DNA from: Jatrophihabitans sp035642535 | Lineage (GTDB): Bacteria; Actinomycetota; Actinomycetes; Mycobacteriales; Jatrophihabitantaceae | DNA: 64,000 bases | Assembly: GCA_035642535.1 (NCBI GenBank) | Contig: DASQSE010000097.1 | Span: forward strand, 32,429 to 96,428 | Reading direction: 5' to 3' | In this document: positions 44,154 to 51,860 of the stretch, one piece after another | Layout: every line of letters starts with the position of its first letter | Position numbering within the stretch: position 1 is the first letter of the stretch | Position numbers and translations under genes: made by a program | Notes under the pieces: model-generated | What the model was told of the DNA's origin: nothing | Seen by the model: the letters and a program-made list of their open reading frames with translations, nothing else | The model's database searches: none

Positions 44154-44588
44154 TCAGTCGTCGCCGCCCGAACCGCCGTGGCCTCCGTCGTCGCCGCCGT
44201 CACTTCCGGGACCGCTGTGGTCGCCCTCGTTGTCCTCCCCCGGCGCGGACTCGGTGGCGCCGTTGTCGTCACCTGGCTCGACCTCCGTGGCGCCGTTGTC
44301 GTCACCCGGCTCGACCTCGGTCGCGCCGTTCTCCTCGCTCGGCTCGGTGCTCGGCGGGGCAGACTCGACCGAACTCGGGCCTTCATCGACAGATCCCGGT
44401 CCGCGGTTCACGTCCTGATGCGGCTCGGTGCTTACGCTATGGCTCGCGTCGGTCGACTGCACCTCGGACGACGGCGCGGGCGGTGCCGGGTCGGACGACG
44501 GGGTGCTGGCGGACGCCACGGCGATGCCGACGGCGGCGCAGCCGCCGATGAAAACCGCGGCAGCGGTTGATTTGAGCATGACGTGCAT
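44154..44588 (-). CDS. Small secreted acidic protein with tandem 11-residue repeats
   Basis: 144 residues. A signal peptide (MLKSTAAAVFIGGCAAVGIAVASA) is followed by Ser/Pro/Glu-rich sequence, tandem NGATEVEPGDD repeats and a Gly/Asp-rich end. An AGGAGG (44595-44600) lies 6 nt before the ATG at 44588. It precedes the sigma factor by 39 nt in the same direction and resembles the outer region of the anti-sigma protein in composition, so it may be a surface sensor part or a target of the same sigma. Family not recognised. Confidence 0.75.
   Translation of the reverse strand: MHVMLKSTAAAVFIGGCAAVGIAVASASTPSSDPAPPAPSSEVQSTDASHSVSTEPHQDVNRGPGSVDEGPSSVESAPPSTEPSEENGATEVEPGDDNGATEVEPGDDNGATESAPGEDNEGDHSGPGSDGGDDGGHGGSGGDD
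44232..44354 (-). repeat. 33-bp coding tandem repeat
   Basis: Two nearly identical 33-bp units (44256-44288 and 44289-44321), each encoding NGATEVEPGDD, with degenerate units on both sides. The period is a multiple of three, so copy-number change would keep the frame. Confidence 0.8.
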
Positions 44589-44679
44589 ACGTGGCCTCCT
44601 GTGGGAGCTCGTGAGCTCTGCACGGACCACCCGGTAATCGCCGCCGCCGGTGATCGGGTTACGCGATCAGGGACAGGCG

Positions 44680-45645
44680 TCAGGCCCAGAGTTGGCCCTC
44701 GAGGCGCTCAGCAGCCTCTTGCAAGCTGCCGGAGTAGGCGCCGGTCGACAGGTACTTCCAGCCGCCGTCGGCGACGATGAATGCGATGTCGGCACGCTCG
44801 TCGTCGCGCGCCGCGGCCTTCTCCGCGATCGCGAGCGCGGCATGCAGGATCGCGCCCGAAGAGACACCCGCGAAGATGCCCTCGTGCTCGATCAGTTCGC
44901 GGGTGCGGCGCAGCGCGTCGTACGAGGTGACCGAGTATCGCGAGGTCAGGACGCTGTCGTCGTACAGCTCGGGGACGAATCCCTCGTCGATGTTGCGCAG
45001 GCCGTAGACGAGTTCGCCGTAGCGCGGCTCGGCGGCGATGATCTGCACGTCCGGCGCCTTCTCGCGCAGGAACCGCCCGGTGCCCATGAGCGTGCCGGTG
45101 GTGCCGAGGCCGGCGACGAAGTGCGTGAGTGTGGGCAGGTCGCGAAGCAGCTCCGGACCGGTGCCCTCGTAGTGCGCCTGGGCGTTCGCAGCGTTGCCGT
45201 ACTGGTAGAGCATCACCCAGTCGGGGTAGCGCTCGGCGAGCTGCTTGGCCGTCGCGACCGCCTGGTTGGAGCCGCCGGCGGCCGGGGAGAAGATGATGCG
45301 CGCGCCGAACATCTCCAGCAGCTGACGCCGCTCGATCGACGTGTTCTCGGGCATGACGCACACCAGGCCGTAGCCGCGCAGCTTGGCGACCATCGCAAGT
45401 GAGATACCGGTGTTGCCCGACGTCGGTTCGAGAATCGTGCAGCCGGGCGAGAGCCGCCCGTCGGCCTCCGCGGCGCGCACCATCGCCAGCGCGGCGCGGT
45501 CCTTGATCGACCCGGTGGGGTTGCGGTCTTCGAGCTTGGCCCACAGCCGCACCGGGTTCTCGCCCTCCCAGCGCGGCGACATCCTCGGCAGCCCGACGAG
45601 CGGCGTATCGCCGAACGCCTCGAGCAGCGAGTTGTAGCGGGTCAT
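44680..45645 (-). CDS. cysM: O-phosphoserine sulfhydrylase CysM
   Basis: 321 residues. PLP Lys48 in NPTGSIKD and the substrate loop LEPTSGNTGISLAM are seen, with GLGTTGTLMGTGRFLRE and a C-terminus GWKYLSTGAY.GSL..AAERLEGQLWA. The latter matches the mycobacterial CysM type, whose flexible C-terminal tail covers the active site. It makes cysteine from O-phosphoserine with sulfur carried by CysO thiocarboxylate. The ATG overlaps the CysO stop. It belongs to the mec-cysO-cysM module. Confidence 0.96.
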   Translation of the reverse strand: MTRYNSLLEAFGDTPLVGLPRMSPRWEGENPVRLWAKLEDRNPTGSIKDRAALAMVRAAEADGRLSPGCTILEPTSGNTGISLAMVAKLRGYGLVCVMPENTSIERRQLLEMFGARIIFSPAAGGSNQAVATAKQLAERYPDWVMLYQYGNAANAQAHYEGTGPELLRDLPTLTHFVAGLGTTGTLMGTGRFLREKAPDVQIIAAEPRYGELVYGLRNIDEGFVPELYDDSVLTSRYSVTSYDALRRTRELIEHEGIFAGVSSGAILHAALAIAEKAAARDDERADIAFIVADGGWKYLSTGAYSGSLQEAAERLEGQLWA

Positions 45646-45917
45646 CCGCCCGCGACGGCCGGGAGGATGGTCACGACGTCGCCGTCCTTGAGGGTGGTCT
45701 CGAGGGAGCCGGTGAACCGGACGTCCTCGTCGTTCACGTAGATGTTCACGAAGCGGTGCAGGGCGGCTTCGTCCGTGATGAGCCGGCCCTTCAGGCCGGG
45801 GTGGTTGCCGTCCAGGTCGTCGATGACGGCCGCCAGTGTGTCGCCCTTCGCATCGACGGACTTGGCGCCGTCGGTGTAGGTGCGCAGGATTGTCGGGATC
45901 TTGACCTCGATGGCCAT
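45642..45917 (-). CDS. cysO: Sulfur carrier protein CysO (ThiS/MoaD fold)
   Basis: 91 residues ending in the required Gly-Gly (ILPAVAGG), which is converted to a thiocarboxylate. The beta-grasp pattern (VKIPTILRTYTDGAKSVDAKG, RFVNIYVNDEDVRFTGSL, LKDGDVVTILP) fits. ATG 45917 has AGGAG 10 nt upstream; a longer frame to 45974 has no better start. Coupled to cysM by ATGA overlap. The Mec peptidase just upstream releases cysteine from CysO. Confidence 0.95.
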   Translation of the reverse strand: MAIEVKIPTILRTYTDGAKSVDAKGDTLAAVIDDLDGNHPGLKGRLITDEAALHRFVNIYVNDEDVRFTGSLETTLKDGDVVTILPAVAGG

Positions 45918-46012
45918 ATGCTGCGTACTCCTGGGTCTATGGGGCGTCTCATCCGGTATCAACACTGTGAACACCGAAGCTCGCCTCTATCGTCCCATCT
46001 GGTCAGCAACGA

Positions 46013-46417
46013 CTACGCGATGACCTCGACGGGCTCCTCCGTGACCTCGCCCTCCACGATGCGGAACGAGCGGAATTCCGCCTCGTCCGACCGGGTCGAG
46101 ACGAGGACGTAGTGGGCGTCGGGCTCGGACGCGTAGGAGATGTCGGTGCGCGACGGATAGGCCTCCGTCGCGGTGTGCGAGTGGTAGATGACCACCGGCT
46201 GCTCGTCGTTCGCGTCCATCTCCTTGTAGAGCGCGAGGAGATCGGCCGAGTCGAACTCGTAGAACGTCGGCGAGCGCGCCGCGTTCAACATGGGTACGAA
46301 GCGGGCCGGCTCGTCGCTGCCGGCGGCTCCGGCGACCACGCCGCAGGCCTCGTCGGGGTGGTCGCGGCGCGCGTGGGCCATGATCGCGTCATGGATCTCC
46401 CGCGAGATACGGAGCAC
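46013..46417 (-). CDS. mec: JAMM metallopeptidase Mec (CysO-cysteine hydrolase)
   Basis: 134 residues from a GTG. The JAMM zinc site is complete: Glu23 in HPDEACG and HSHTATEAYPSRTD (HxHx(n)SxxD). In mycobacteria Mec cleaves the CysO-cysteine adduct, releasing cysteine. It precedes cysO by 95 bp, enough for a separate promoter. Position next to cysO-cysM makes the assignment firm. Confidence 0.93.
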   Translation of the reverse strand: MLRISREIHDAIMAHARRDHPDEACGVVAGAAGSDEPARFVPMLNAARSPTFYEFDSADLLALYKEMDANDEQPVVIYHSHTATEAYPSRTDISYASEPDAHYVLVSTRSDEAEFRSFRIVEGEVTEEPVEVIA

Positions 46418-46441
46418 GACGCCTGACGATACCGGCGGGCG

Positions 46442-46915
46442 TCAGCGCAGCATTCCGTGGACCAGTGAATCCTGAACCGCCGTGAGCCACGCGTAGACGA
46501 CGCGTGATTGCGCGGCGGGGTCGTCCGGATCGACCTCGTGCGTGTCGTCCTCGGTGATGCCGAGCCGGGTGCCCAGCGCCAGTCGCAGGTCGTTGAGGAC
46601 CTGAAGCCAGCGCCGACCAGCGTCCGGATCGCTCAGGTCGATGTCACCGGAGCGACTCAGGTCGGCCCGGCAGGCCGCCGTGCGCTCGCTGCGGTCGGTG
46701 CGCAGCCCGGCCGCGGTCAGCTCGCGGTACTCGCGCTCGCTGGCTTCGTCGTCCGGATAGGCCGCCGGATTCAGCCGCTGGAGCACCCCGTCGTCATCGG
46801 CGTCGGCCGAGCCGTCGAGCAGCGCATCGAGCTCGTCCAACAGGATCGACAACAAGTCGACCTCGATCGGCTCGAGGCGCAACTGCAGCCGCCCGCGCCG
46901 CCGGGTTACCTTCAC
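46442..46915 (-). CDS. DUF2017 family protein
   Basis: 157 residues from a GTG that overlaps the ClpS stop (GTGA). The family start VTRRRGRLQLRLEPIEVDLLSILLDEL and the PAAYPDDEASEREYREL and DRRVVYAWLTAVQDSLV-like end are typical of the actinobacterial protein found after clpS. No function is established; tight coupling to clpS suggests a link to proteolysis. A slightly longer frame is possible but would overlap clpS further. Confidence 0.9.
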   Translation of the reverse strand: MKVTRRRGRLQLRLEPIEVDLLSILLDELDALLDGSADADDDGVLQRLNPAAYPDDEASEREYRELTAAGLRTDRSERTAACRADLSRSGDIDLSDPDAGRRWLQVLNDLRLALGTRLGITEDDTHEVDPDDPAAQSRVVYAWLTAVQDSLVHGMLR

Positions 46916-47214
46916 GATTGCTGTTCGAGCGTGGCCCACAGCCCGTAGCCGTGCAGCGTGTGCACGTCGAGTTCCATCCGCTCACGGGTACCGGACGAGA
47001 CCACGGCGCGACCTCGGTGGTGCACGTCGAGCATCAACATCTCGGCCTTCGGTTTGGCGTAGCCGAAGACGGTCATGAACACATGCGTCACGTAGGACAT
47101 CAGGTTGATCGGGTCGTTCCACACGATCGTGATCCACGGACGGTCGGGGTCGGCGAGAACGTCGCTCTCCACCTGCTCGGCGTCCTCGCGCTGGGGCGTG
47201 AGTGTGCCTGCCAT
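46912..47214 (-). CDS. clpS: ATP-dependent Clp protease adaptor ClpS
   Basis: 100 residues. The ClpS core is clear: WITIVWNDPINLMSYVTHVFMTVFGYAKPKAEMLMLDVHHRGRAVVSSGTRERMELDVHTLH, described in parts, with the N-degron pocket elements NDPINLMSYV and the conserved His pair. It delivers N-degron substrates to ClpAP/ClpCP. No Shine-Dalgarno site is seen, and the divergent gene starts only about 30 bp away, so the message may be leaderless. ATG 47223 is an alternative start three codons earlier. Confidence 0.94.
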   Translation of the reverse strand: MAGTLTPQREDAEQVESDVLADPDRPWITIVWNDPINLMSYVTHVFMTVFGYAKPKAEMLMLDVHHRGRAVVSSGTRERMELDVHTLHGYGLWATLEQQS

Positions 47215-47245
47215 GCATCCCATCGTCGCACGTTAGGTTGCTAGC

Positions 47246-47740
47246 GTGACGGCCACGAGCGAGCGGTCGGTGCGGCTGCCGGCGGTCGCCCTCGTGCTGC
47301 TCGGCGCGGTGCTCGTCATCGTCAGCTTCGGCTTCCTGAATTGGTACGACGTGCCGTCGCGCGGCGCCGACACGGCGGGCGAGGTTACCTTCGCCCAACT
47401 GCGCTCGAGCGCCCGGCAGCTCGACGGCGCGCGCACCGCGAGCGCCTACTTCGGCTGGCTCGGCTGGCTGCTCGTCGTCCTGCTCATCGTCGCCGGCGTC
47501 GCGGCGAGCCTGCCGTTCGGCCCGGCGGACGGGTTCCGGGTGGCCGGCTTCCTGCTGGGGCTGGTCGGCGTCGCCGTCACCTACCTCGCGGTCGTGCAAC
47601 TGCACAACGCGCAGGTCGCCGCGGGCGCCGCGGAGCACAGCGTCTTCTACAACTCGACCTGGGGAATGTGGGCCGTATTCCTCGGATTCGCCTGCGGCGC
47701 GGTCGGTGCCGCCCTCGGGCCGCGGAGTGGTGCGGGATGA
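47246..47740 (+). CDS. Four-TM membrane protein, similar in plan to the 49.7-kb gene
   Basis: 164 residues from GTG. Four membrane segments (VALVLLGAVLVIVSFGFLNW, SAYFGWLGWLLVVLLIVAGV, FLLGLVGVAVTYLAVV, WAVFLGFACGAVGAAL). The YFGWLGWLL motif after the first extracytoplasmic loop matches YFGWLGWVL in the protein at 49702. Family not recognised. It diverges from clpS and lies upstream of the nicotinate phosphoribosyltransferase gene. Confidence 0.8.
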   Translation: MTATSERSVRLPAVALVLLGAVLVIVSFGFLNWYDVPSRGADTAGEVTFAQLRSSARQLDGARTASAYFGWLGWLLVVLLIVAGVAASLPFGPADGFRVAGFLLGLVGVAVTYLAVVQLHNAQVAAGAAEHSVFYNSTWGMWAVFLGFACGAVGAALGPRSGAG

Positions 47741-47789
47741 AGGGCGACGGAGTCGCCTCCGATCTTGGGTGGCGGGCGGGGTGGTGCAC

Positions 47790-49070
47790 GTGAGCACCGC
47801 GCTGCTGACCGACCGTTACGAGCTGACGATGCTCGGCTCGGCGCTGCGCGACGGCAGCGCGCAGCGGAAGTGCGTCTTCGAGGTGTTCGCGCGGCGGCTG
47901 CCGGAGGGGCGCCGCTACGGCGTGGTGGCCGGGACGGCGCGGCTGCTTGAGGCGATCGCCGACTTCACGTTCGACGACGACATCCTCCGGCTGCTGCGGC
48001 ACGAGGGCGTCGTCGACGAGGCGACCGCGGACTACCTCGCGACGTACCGCTTCCGCGGCGACATCGACGGCTACCCGGAGGGTGAGCTCTACTTCCCGCA
48101 CTCGCCGGTACTCACCGTCTCGGGGACGTTCGCCGAGGCGGTCGTCCTCGAGACGCTGGCGCTGTCCGTCTTCAACCACGACTGCGCGGTCGCCTCGGCC
48201 GCCACTCGGATGGTCACGGCGGCCATCGGCCGTCCGATCATCGAGATGGGCGGCCGCCGCACGCACGAGCGGGCCGCGGTGGATGCGGCCCGCGCCGCGT
48301 ACCTGGCCGGCTTCGCGTCGACGTCCAACCTCGAAGCCGCGCGCCGGTACGGGCTGCCCACCGCGGGCACCGCCGCGCACGCCTTCACCTTGCTGCACGA
48401 CGACGAGCGTGCCGCGTTCGCAGCGCAGGTGGACGCGCTCGGACCGAGCACGACGCTGCTCGTCGACACGTACGACATCACGCATGGCATCGAGATGGCG
48501 GTGGCGGTCGCGGGGCCGGAGTTGGGTGCGATCAGGATCGATTCCGGCGACGTCGGCGTCCTCGCCATGCAGGCGCGTGAACAACTCGACTCGCTCGGTG
48601 CGAAGAACACGAAGATCGTCGTGAGTGGCGATCTGGACGAGTTCGCCATCGCCGCGCTCGCCGCCACGCCGGTCGACTCGTACGGTGCCGGCACGGCGGT
48701 CGTCACCGGCTCCGGCGCCCCGACCGCGGGCATGGTCTACAAGCTGGTCGAGGTGGACGGCCGTCCGGTCGCAAAACGCTCCGAGCACAAGGAGACGCAC
48801 GGCGGACGCAAGACCGCGCTGCGCGCACACAAAGCTACGGGTACCGCGATCGAAGAGATCATCTGCTGCCATCCCGACGCGGCCCCGGGCGAGGGTGAGC
48901 GGCGGCTGCAGCGGCCGTTCCTGCGCACTGGAGAACCGGTGCCCGACCTGCCGACATTGACGGCGTCGCGGGATCACCTGCGCGCCGCGACGGTCACCCT
49001 GCCGTGGGACGGATTGAAGCTCTCCCGGGGCGATCCGGCGATCCCGACCAGGGTAGTGCCGGCCGGCTAG
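47790..49070 (+). CDS. pncB: Nicotinate phosphoribosyltransferase
   Basis: 426 residues. The start LLTDRYELTML, KCVFEVFARRLPEGRRYGVVAG, ALSVFNHDCAVASAATRM, GRRTHERAAVDAARAAYLAGFASTSN, LLVDTYDI and IRIDSGDVG motifs are diagnostic of PncB. It makes nicotinate mononucleotide from nicotinate and PRPP in NAD salvage. GTG 47790 was chosen because LLTDRYELTML follows and a GGGCGGG precedes; in-frame GTGs at 47781 and 47784 are alternatives. It is followed 13 bp later by the nicotinamidase gene. Confidence 0.95.
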   Translation: MSTALLTDRYELTMLGSALRDGSAQRKCVFEVFARRLPEGRRYGVVAGTARLLEAIADFTFDDDILRLLRHEGVVDEATADYLATYRFRGDIDGYPEGELYFPHSPVLTVSGTFAEAVVLETLALSVFNHDCAVASAATRMVTAAIGRPIIEMGGRRTHERAAVDAARAAYLAGFASTSNLEAARRYGLPTAGTAAHAFTLLHDDERAAFAAQVDALGPSTTLLVDTYDITHGIEMAVAVAGPELGAIRIDSGDVGVLAMQAREQLDSLGAKNTKIVVSGDLDEFAIAALAATPVDSYGAGTAVVTGSGAPTAGMVYKLVEVDGRPVAKRSEHKETHGGRKTALRAHKATGTAIEEIICCHPDAAPGEGERRLQRPFLRTGEPVPDLPTLTASRDHLRAATVTLPWDGLKLSRGDPAIPTRVVPAG

Positions 49071-49083
49071 GTACCGTCGTGGC

Positions 49084-49653
49084 ATGGTTCTAGCGCTGGT
49101 CGTCGTCGACCTGCAAAACGATTTCTGTGAAGGCGGATCGCTCGAGGTCGTCGGCGGGGCGGAGGTCGCCCGTGCAGTGACTGCCCGGATCAACGAGGGT
49201 GGGTTCGACCATTTGGTCGCGACTCGCGACCACCACATCGACCCCGGCGACCACTTCGCCGCCGACCCGGACTTCGTCGACAGTTGGCCGCCGCACTGCG
49301 TCGTCGGCACCAGCGGCGTTGCGCTGCACCCGGACCTGGACACGACACACATCGAGGCCGTCTTCGACAAGGGCGAATACGAGGCCGCGTACTCGGGCTT
49401 CGAGGGGGTCTGCGAGGGCGACACGCTCGCCGAGTGGCTGCGCGCGCGTGACGTCGACACCATCGAGTTGTGCGGAGTGGCCACCGACTACTGCGTCCGC
49501 GCGACCGCACTGGATGCGGTCCGGCTCGGGTTCACGATCAAGGTGCGGGTCGATCTCACCGCCGGCGTGGCGGCCGAGTCGATCAAGCGGGCGATCGACG
49601 ACATGCGCGCCGCCGACGTGGAACTGATTGGCGAACCTATCGTCCCAGCGTGA
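49084..49653 (+). CDS. pncA: Nicotinamidase / pyrazinamidase
   Basis: 189 residues, close to the mycobacterial PncA length. The catalytic triad is Asp9 (VVDLQNDF), Lys96 (FDKGEYEAAYSGFEG) and Cys137 (GVATDYCVRAT). Metal ligands lie in ATRDHHIDPGDHF and the later His. It deamidates nicotinamide to nicotinate, the substrate of the adjacent PncB, making a two-step NAD salvage unit. Confidence 0.95.
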   Translation: MVLALVVVDLQNDFCEGGSLEVVGGAEVARAVTARINEGGFDHLVATRDHHIDPGDHFAADPDFVDSWPPHCVVGTSGVALHPDLDTTHIEAVFDKGEYEAAYSGFEGVCEGDTLAEWLRARDVDTIELCGVATDYCVRATALDAVRLGFTIKVRVDLTAGVAAESIKRAIDDMRAADVELIGEPIVPA

Positions 49654-49701
49654 CCCACCCCCGACGGGCACGACGACGCGTACCCGGATAGGTTGGCCAT
49701 C

Positions 49702-50598
49702 ATGACGACCGGCGAGCCCGGCGCGCAGCCGGGGCAACCGCAGGAGCGACAGCCGCGCGAGCCCGAGGGGCAGGCGCCGCCATCCACATCGCAAGGCGGG
49801 TCGCCGCCGCAGCCGTCCTCCGACAACCCGCAGGAGCCGTGGGCTGCGCCGGCACCGCAGTACGGGCAGCCGCCGCCGCAGTACGAGCAGCCGCCGCCGC
49901 AGTACGAGCAGCCGCCGCAGTACGGGCAGCCGGGTCAGCAATACGGGCAGTACGGCCAACCGCTCCAGTACGGACAGCAGCCGCAGTATGGCCAGCCGCC
50001 CGAGTACGGCTCGCAACCCGGCTACCCGGCGCCCTCTGGGGCCCATCCGGGGCAACGGTTCGGCATCGCCGGGGCGATCTTCATCCTTATCGGGACGGCC
50101 GCGGTCGTCCTCGGCTTCACCGTGCTGCACTGGTTCCGCAACGGCGACAAGCGATCGTTCTTCGCGACCATCGGCAACGACTCGACATTCAGCAAGATCT
50201 CTGACGGCTACGACAGCCTGAAGTCGTCGTTGGCGAACGCGCAGGGCGGACGCTTCGAGCACGACGTCCATACGGGCATCGGCCCGACCTACTTCGGCTG
50301 GCTCGGCTGGGTGCTTTTGGCGGCCGCCTTCATTCTCGCGGTGCTGGCGGTCGTGCCGACCGCCATGGCCCCGCTGTTCCGGGTCTTGGGTGTCGTCGTC
50401 GCGCTCGGTGCGGTTGGCCTCACCTTCTGGGCGGTGTACATCGTGCGGATCACCGGCCAGCTCAAGGCACTGCTGGGCACGCAGACACCGAGCTACACCG
50501 ACTTCCTGTCGCATGCGTTCCTCGGCTTCTGGTTCACGGCCGGCGGCTTCCTGCTGATCGGCATCGGTGCCGGGTTCGGCTCGCGCCGCACTCCCTGA
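49702..50598 (+). CDS. Membrane protein with Gln/Pro/Tyr-rich N-terminal tail
   Basis: 298 residues. Residues 1-115 are low-complexity with PQYGQPP and PQYEQPP repeats, probably a disordered cytoplasmic tail. Four membrane segments follow (IAGAIFILIGTAAVVLGFTV, YFGWLGWVLLAAAFILAVLA, LGVVVALGAVGLTFWAVYIV, AFLGFWFTAGGFLLIGIGAG) with a ~60-residue loop between the first two. The membrane part resembles the protein at 47246. ATG 49702 was chosen over TTG 49693. No function known. Its stop is 16 bp before the first copy of palindrome B. Confidence 0.8.
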   Translation: MTTGEPGAQPGQPQERQPREPEGQAPPSTSQGGSPPQPSSDNPQEPWAAPAPQYGQPPPQYEQPPPQYEQPPQYGQPGQQYGQYGQPLQYGQQPQYGQPPEYGSQPGYPAPSGAHPGQRFGIAGAIFILIGTAAVVLGFTVLHWFRNGDKRSFFATIGNDSTFSKISDGYDSLKSSLANAQGGRFEHDVHTGIGPTYFGWLGWVLLAAAFILAVLAVVPTAMAPLFRVLGVVVALGAVGLTFWAVYIVRITGQLKALLGTQTPSYTDFLSHAFLGFWFTAGGFLLIGIGAGFGSRRTP

Positions 50599-50614
50599 CC
50601 CCGACCGCCCCCAC

Positions 50615-50671
50615 CTTCCTCCCCCGTTCCGTCAGATTCGGGCCGCGGAGCTGACGGAATCAGGGAGGAAG
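50615..50671. repeat. 57-bp imperfect palindrome, left copy of locus B
   Basis: Left arm 50615-50635 (CTTCCTCCC..TTCCGTCAG), 15-nt loop 50636-50650, right arm 50651-50671 (CTGACGGAA..GGGAGGAAG). 18 of 21 arm positions pair, with a central three-base mismatch. A direct copy (54 of 57 identical) is at 51792-51848. It begins 16 bp after the membrane-protein stop and ends 56 bp before the nuclease-like gene. Confidence 0.87.
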
Positions 50672-50727
50672 ACGGGTCTGTGGACAGCGCCGCGCGCGGC
50701 GGCAGATTTCGGCCACGATGATGCGCC

Positions 50728-51786
50728 GTGGACCCCGACCCGGACTGGTATCTCGACAACGTCCTGATCAACGCCGCACCGGGCCGCTTCGACCGTGTCG
50801 ACCAGTCTCGGGTGCCGACTCGCGAGTGGCGTGTGTGGTGGCAGCGGCAATGGCGCAGCCTGGGCGGCGACGTCGCGTCCGCGATCGCCCGCGATCAGGG
50901 CTTTGTGCTCACCGTGCACCAACTCGGGATGTGCGGTTGGGCAGAGCACGACCTGCGGCGCGAGATCAGGCGCGGTTCGTGGTGGTCGCCTTGCTGGGGC
51001 GCCGCCTCGCCGGTCGTCGTTGCGCCATCGAAGGACGGCTACCTCGACGCGCGGCGCCGGCACGCGATCGCGTCCGCTGCCGCGGCGCTGCTGCGCCCCG
51101 GCCAGGTAGTGAGCGGGCGCAGCGCGGCGATCCTGCACGGCCTCCCCACCACGCATGTGCCACAGGCTCCCGAGCTCACCGTCGCACCGCCGACCACGTT
51201 GGGCCGGCGCGGTAGTGCGCATCTCTACAGCGCGACGCTGGGCCTCGACGAGGTCACGACGTGGTACGGCACCCCCGTCACCACGGTCGGCAGGACGCTC
51301 GTCGATACGGCCCGGCACAACGCGCGGGACGGCCTGATGGCAGCCGACGCCGCACTGCGCGCTCGGCTTGTGAACCGTGAGCAGATCTCGGCCGCGCTGC
51401 GCGCCGCGACCGGGTGGCCCGGCGTACGCCGCGCGCGCGAGGTCCTTCCGCTGGCCTCGCCGCGTGCGGAATCGGCGCTCGAGTCGGTGGTTCGGCTGAC
51501 TCTGTACGACGCAGGCTTCCCGACGCCGGAGCTGCAGGTGGAGGTGTCTGACCCGAAGTTGCAGCGCGTCTACCGTGTCGACCTGCTCCTCCGCGAAATG
51601 CGCATGATCATCGAGGCAGACGGCAAGGGCAAGTACACGGACGCCGAACTATGGAACGAGAAGGTGCGCGAGGGGAGATTGCGCGTGCTCACGAGGTGCC
51701 GGGTCGAGCGCATTATCTGGGCCGACCTCACGCCCGCGAACTGGCCCGACACCGAACAACGACTGCGGCTGCCGCCCGCCGCGTGA
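50728..51786 (+). CDS. AbiEi-like winged helix fused to DUF559/Vsr-like nuclease domain (locus B)
   Basis: 352 residues from GTG 50728. N-terminal MDPDPDWYLDNV matches the 35574 paralog. A winged-helix-like region (ARDQGFVLTVHQLGMCGWAEHDLRREIRRGS) spans about 50-85. The C-terminal PD-(D/E)XK domain has Asp285 (RVDLL), Glu296 and Asp298 (IEADG) with a following GKGKYTD and RVERIIWADL, so the catalytic pattern is kept. GWPGVRRAREVLPLASPRAESALESVVRL matches GWPGVQAARRAIDLADHRAESPLESLARL of the paralog in parts. CTGTGGA (50678-50684) lies between palindrome and gene as at locus A. It sits between a membrane protein and serB, and interrupts no gene. Function unknown. Confidence 0.85.
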   Translation: MDPDPDWYLDNVLINAAPGRFDRVDQSRVPTREWRVWWQRQWRSLGGDVASAIARDQGFVLTVHQLGMCGWAEHDLRREIRRGSWWSPCWGAASPVVVAPSKDGYLDARRRHAIASAAAALLRPGQVVSGRSAAILHGLPTTHVPQAPELTVAPPTTLGRRGSAHLYSATLGLDEVTTWYGTPVTTVGRTLVDTARHNARDGLMAADAALRARLVNREQISAALRAATGWPGVRRAREVLPLASPRAESALESVVRLTLYDAGFPTPELQVEVSDPKLQRVYRVDLLLREMRMIIEADGKGKYTDAELWNEKVREGRLRVLTRCRVERIIWADLTPANWPDTEQRLRLPPAA

Positions 51787-51791
51787 GAGCT

Positions 51792-51848
51792 CTTCCTCCC
51801 CCGTTCCGTCACATTCGGGCCGCGGGGCTGACGGATTCAGGGAGGAAG
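51792..51848. repeat. 57-bp imperfect palindrome, right copy of locus B
   Basis: Direct copy of 50615-50671 with three changes (last base of the left arm, one loop base, one right-arm base). Arms 51792-51812 and 51828-51848. It starts 5 bp after the nuclease-like stop and ends 12 bp before the convergent serB stop, so it could also end both transcripts. Confidence 0.87.
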
Positions 51849-51860
51849 CGGTTGCGCGGT

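Noticed and set aside
50615..51848. Palindrome B copies as ordinary intrinsic terminators only
   Set aside because: Near-identical direct copies on both sides of one gene, and the same geometry around its paralog with a different sequence, are not expected of independent terminators. Termination may still be a side function.
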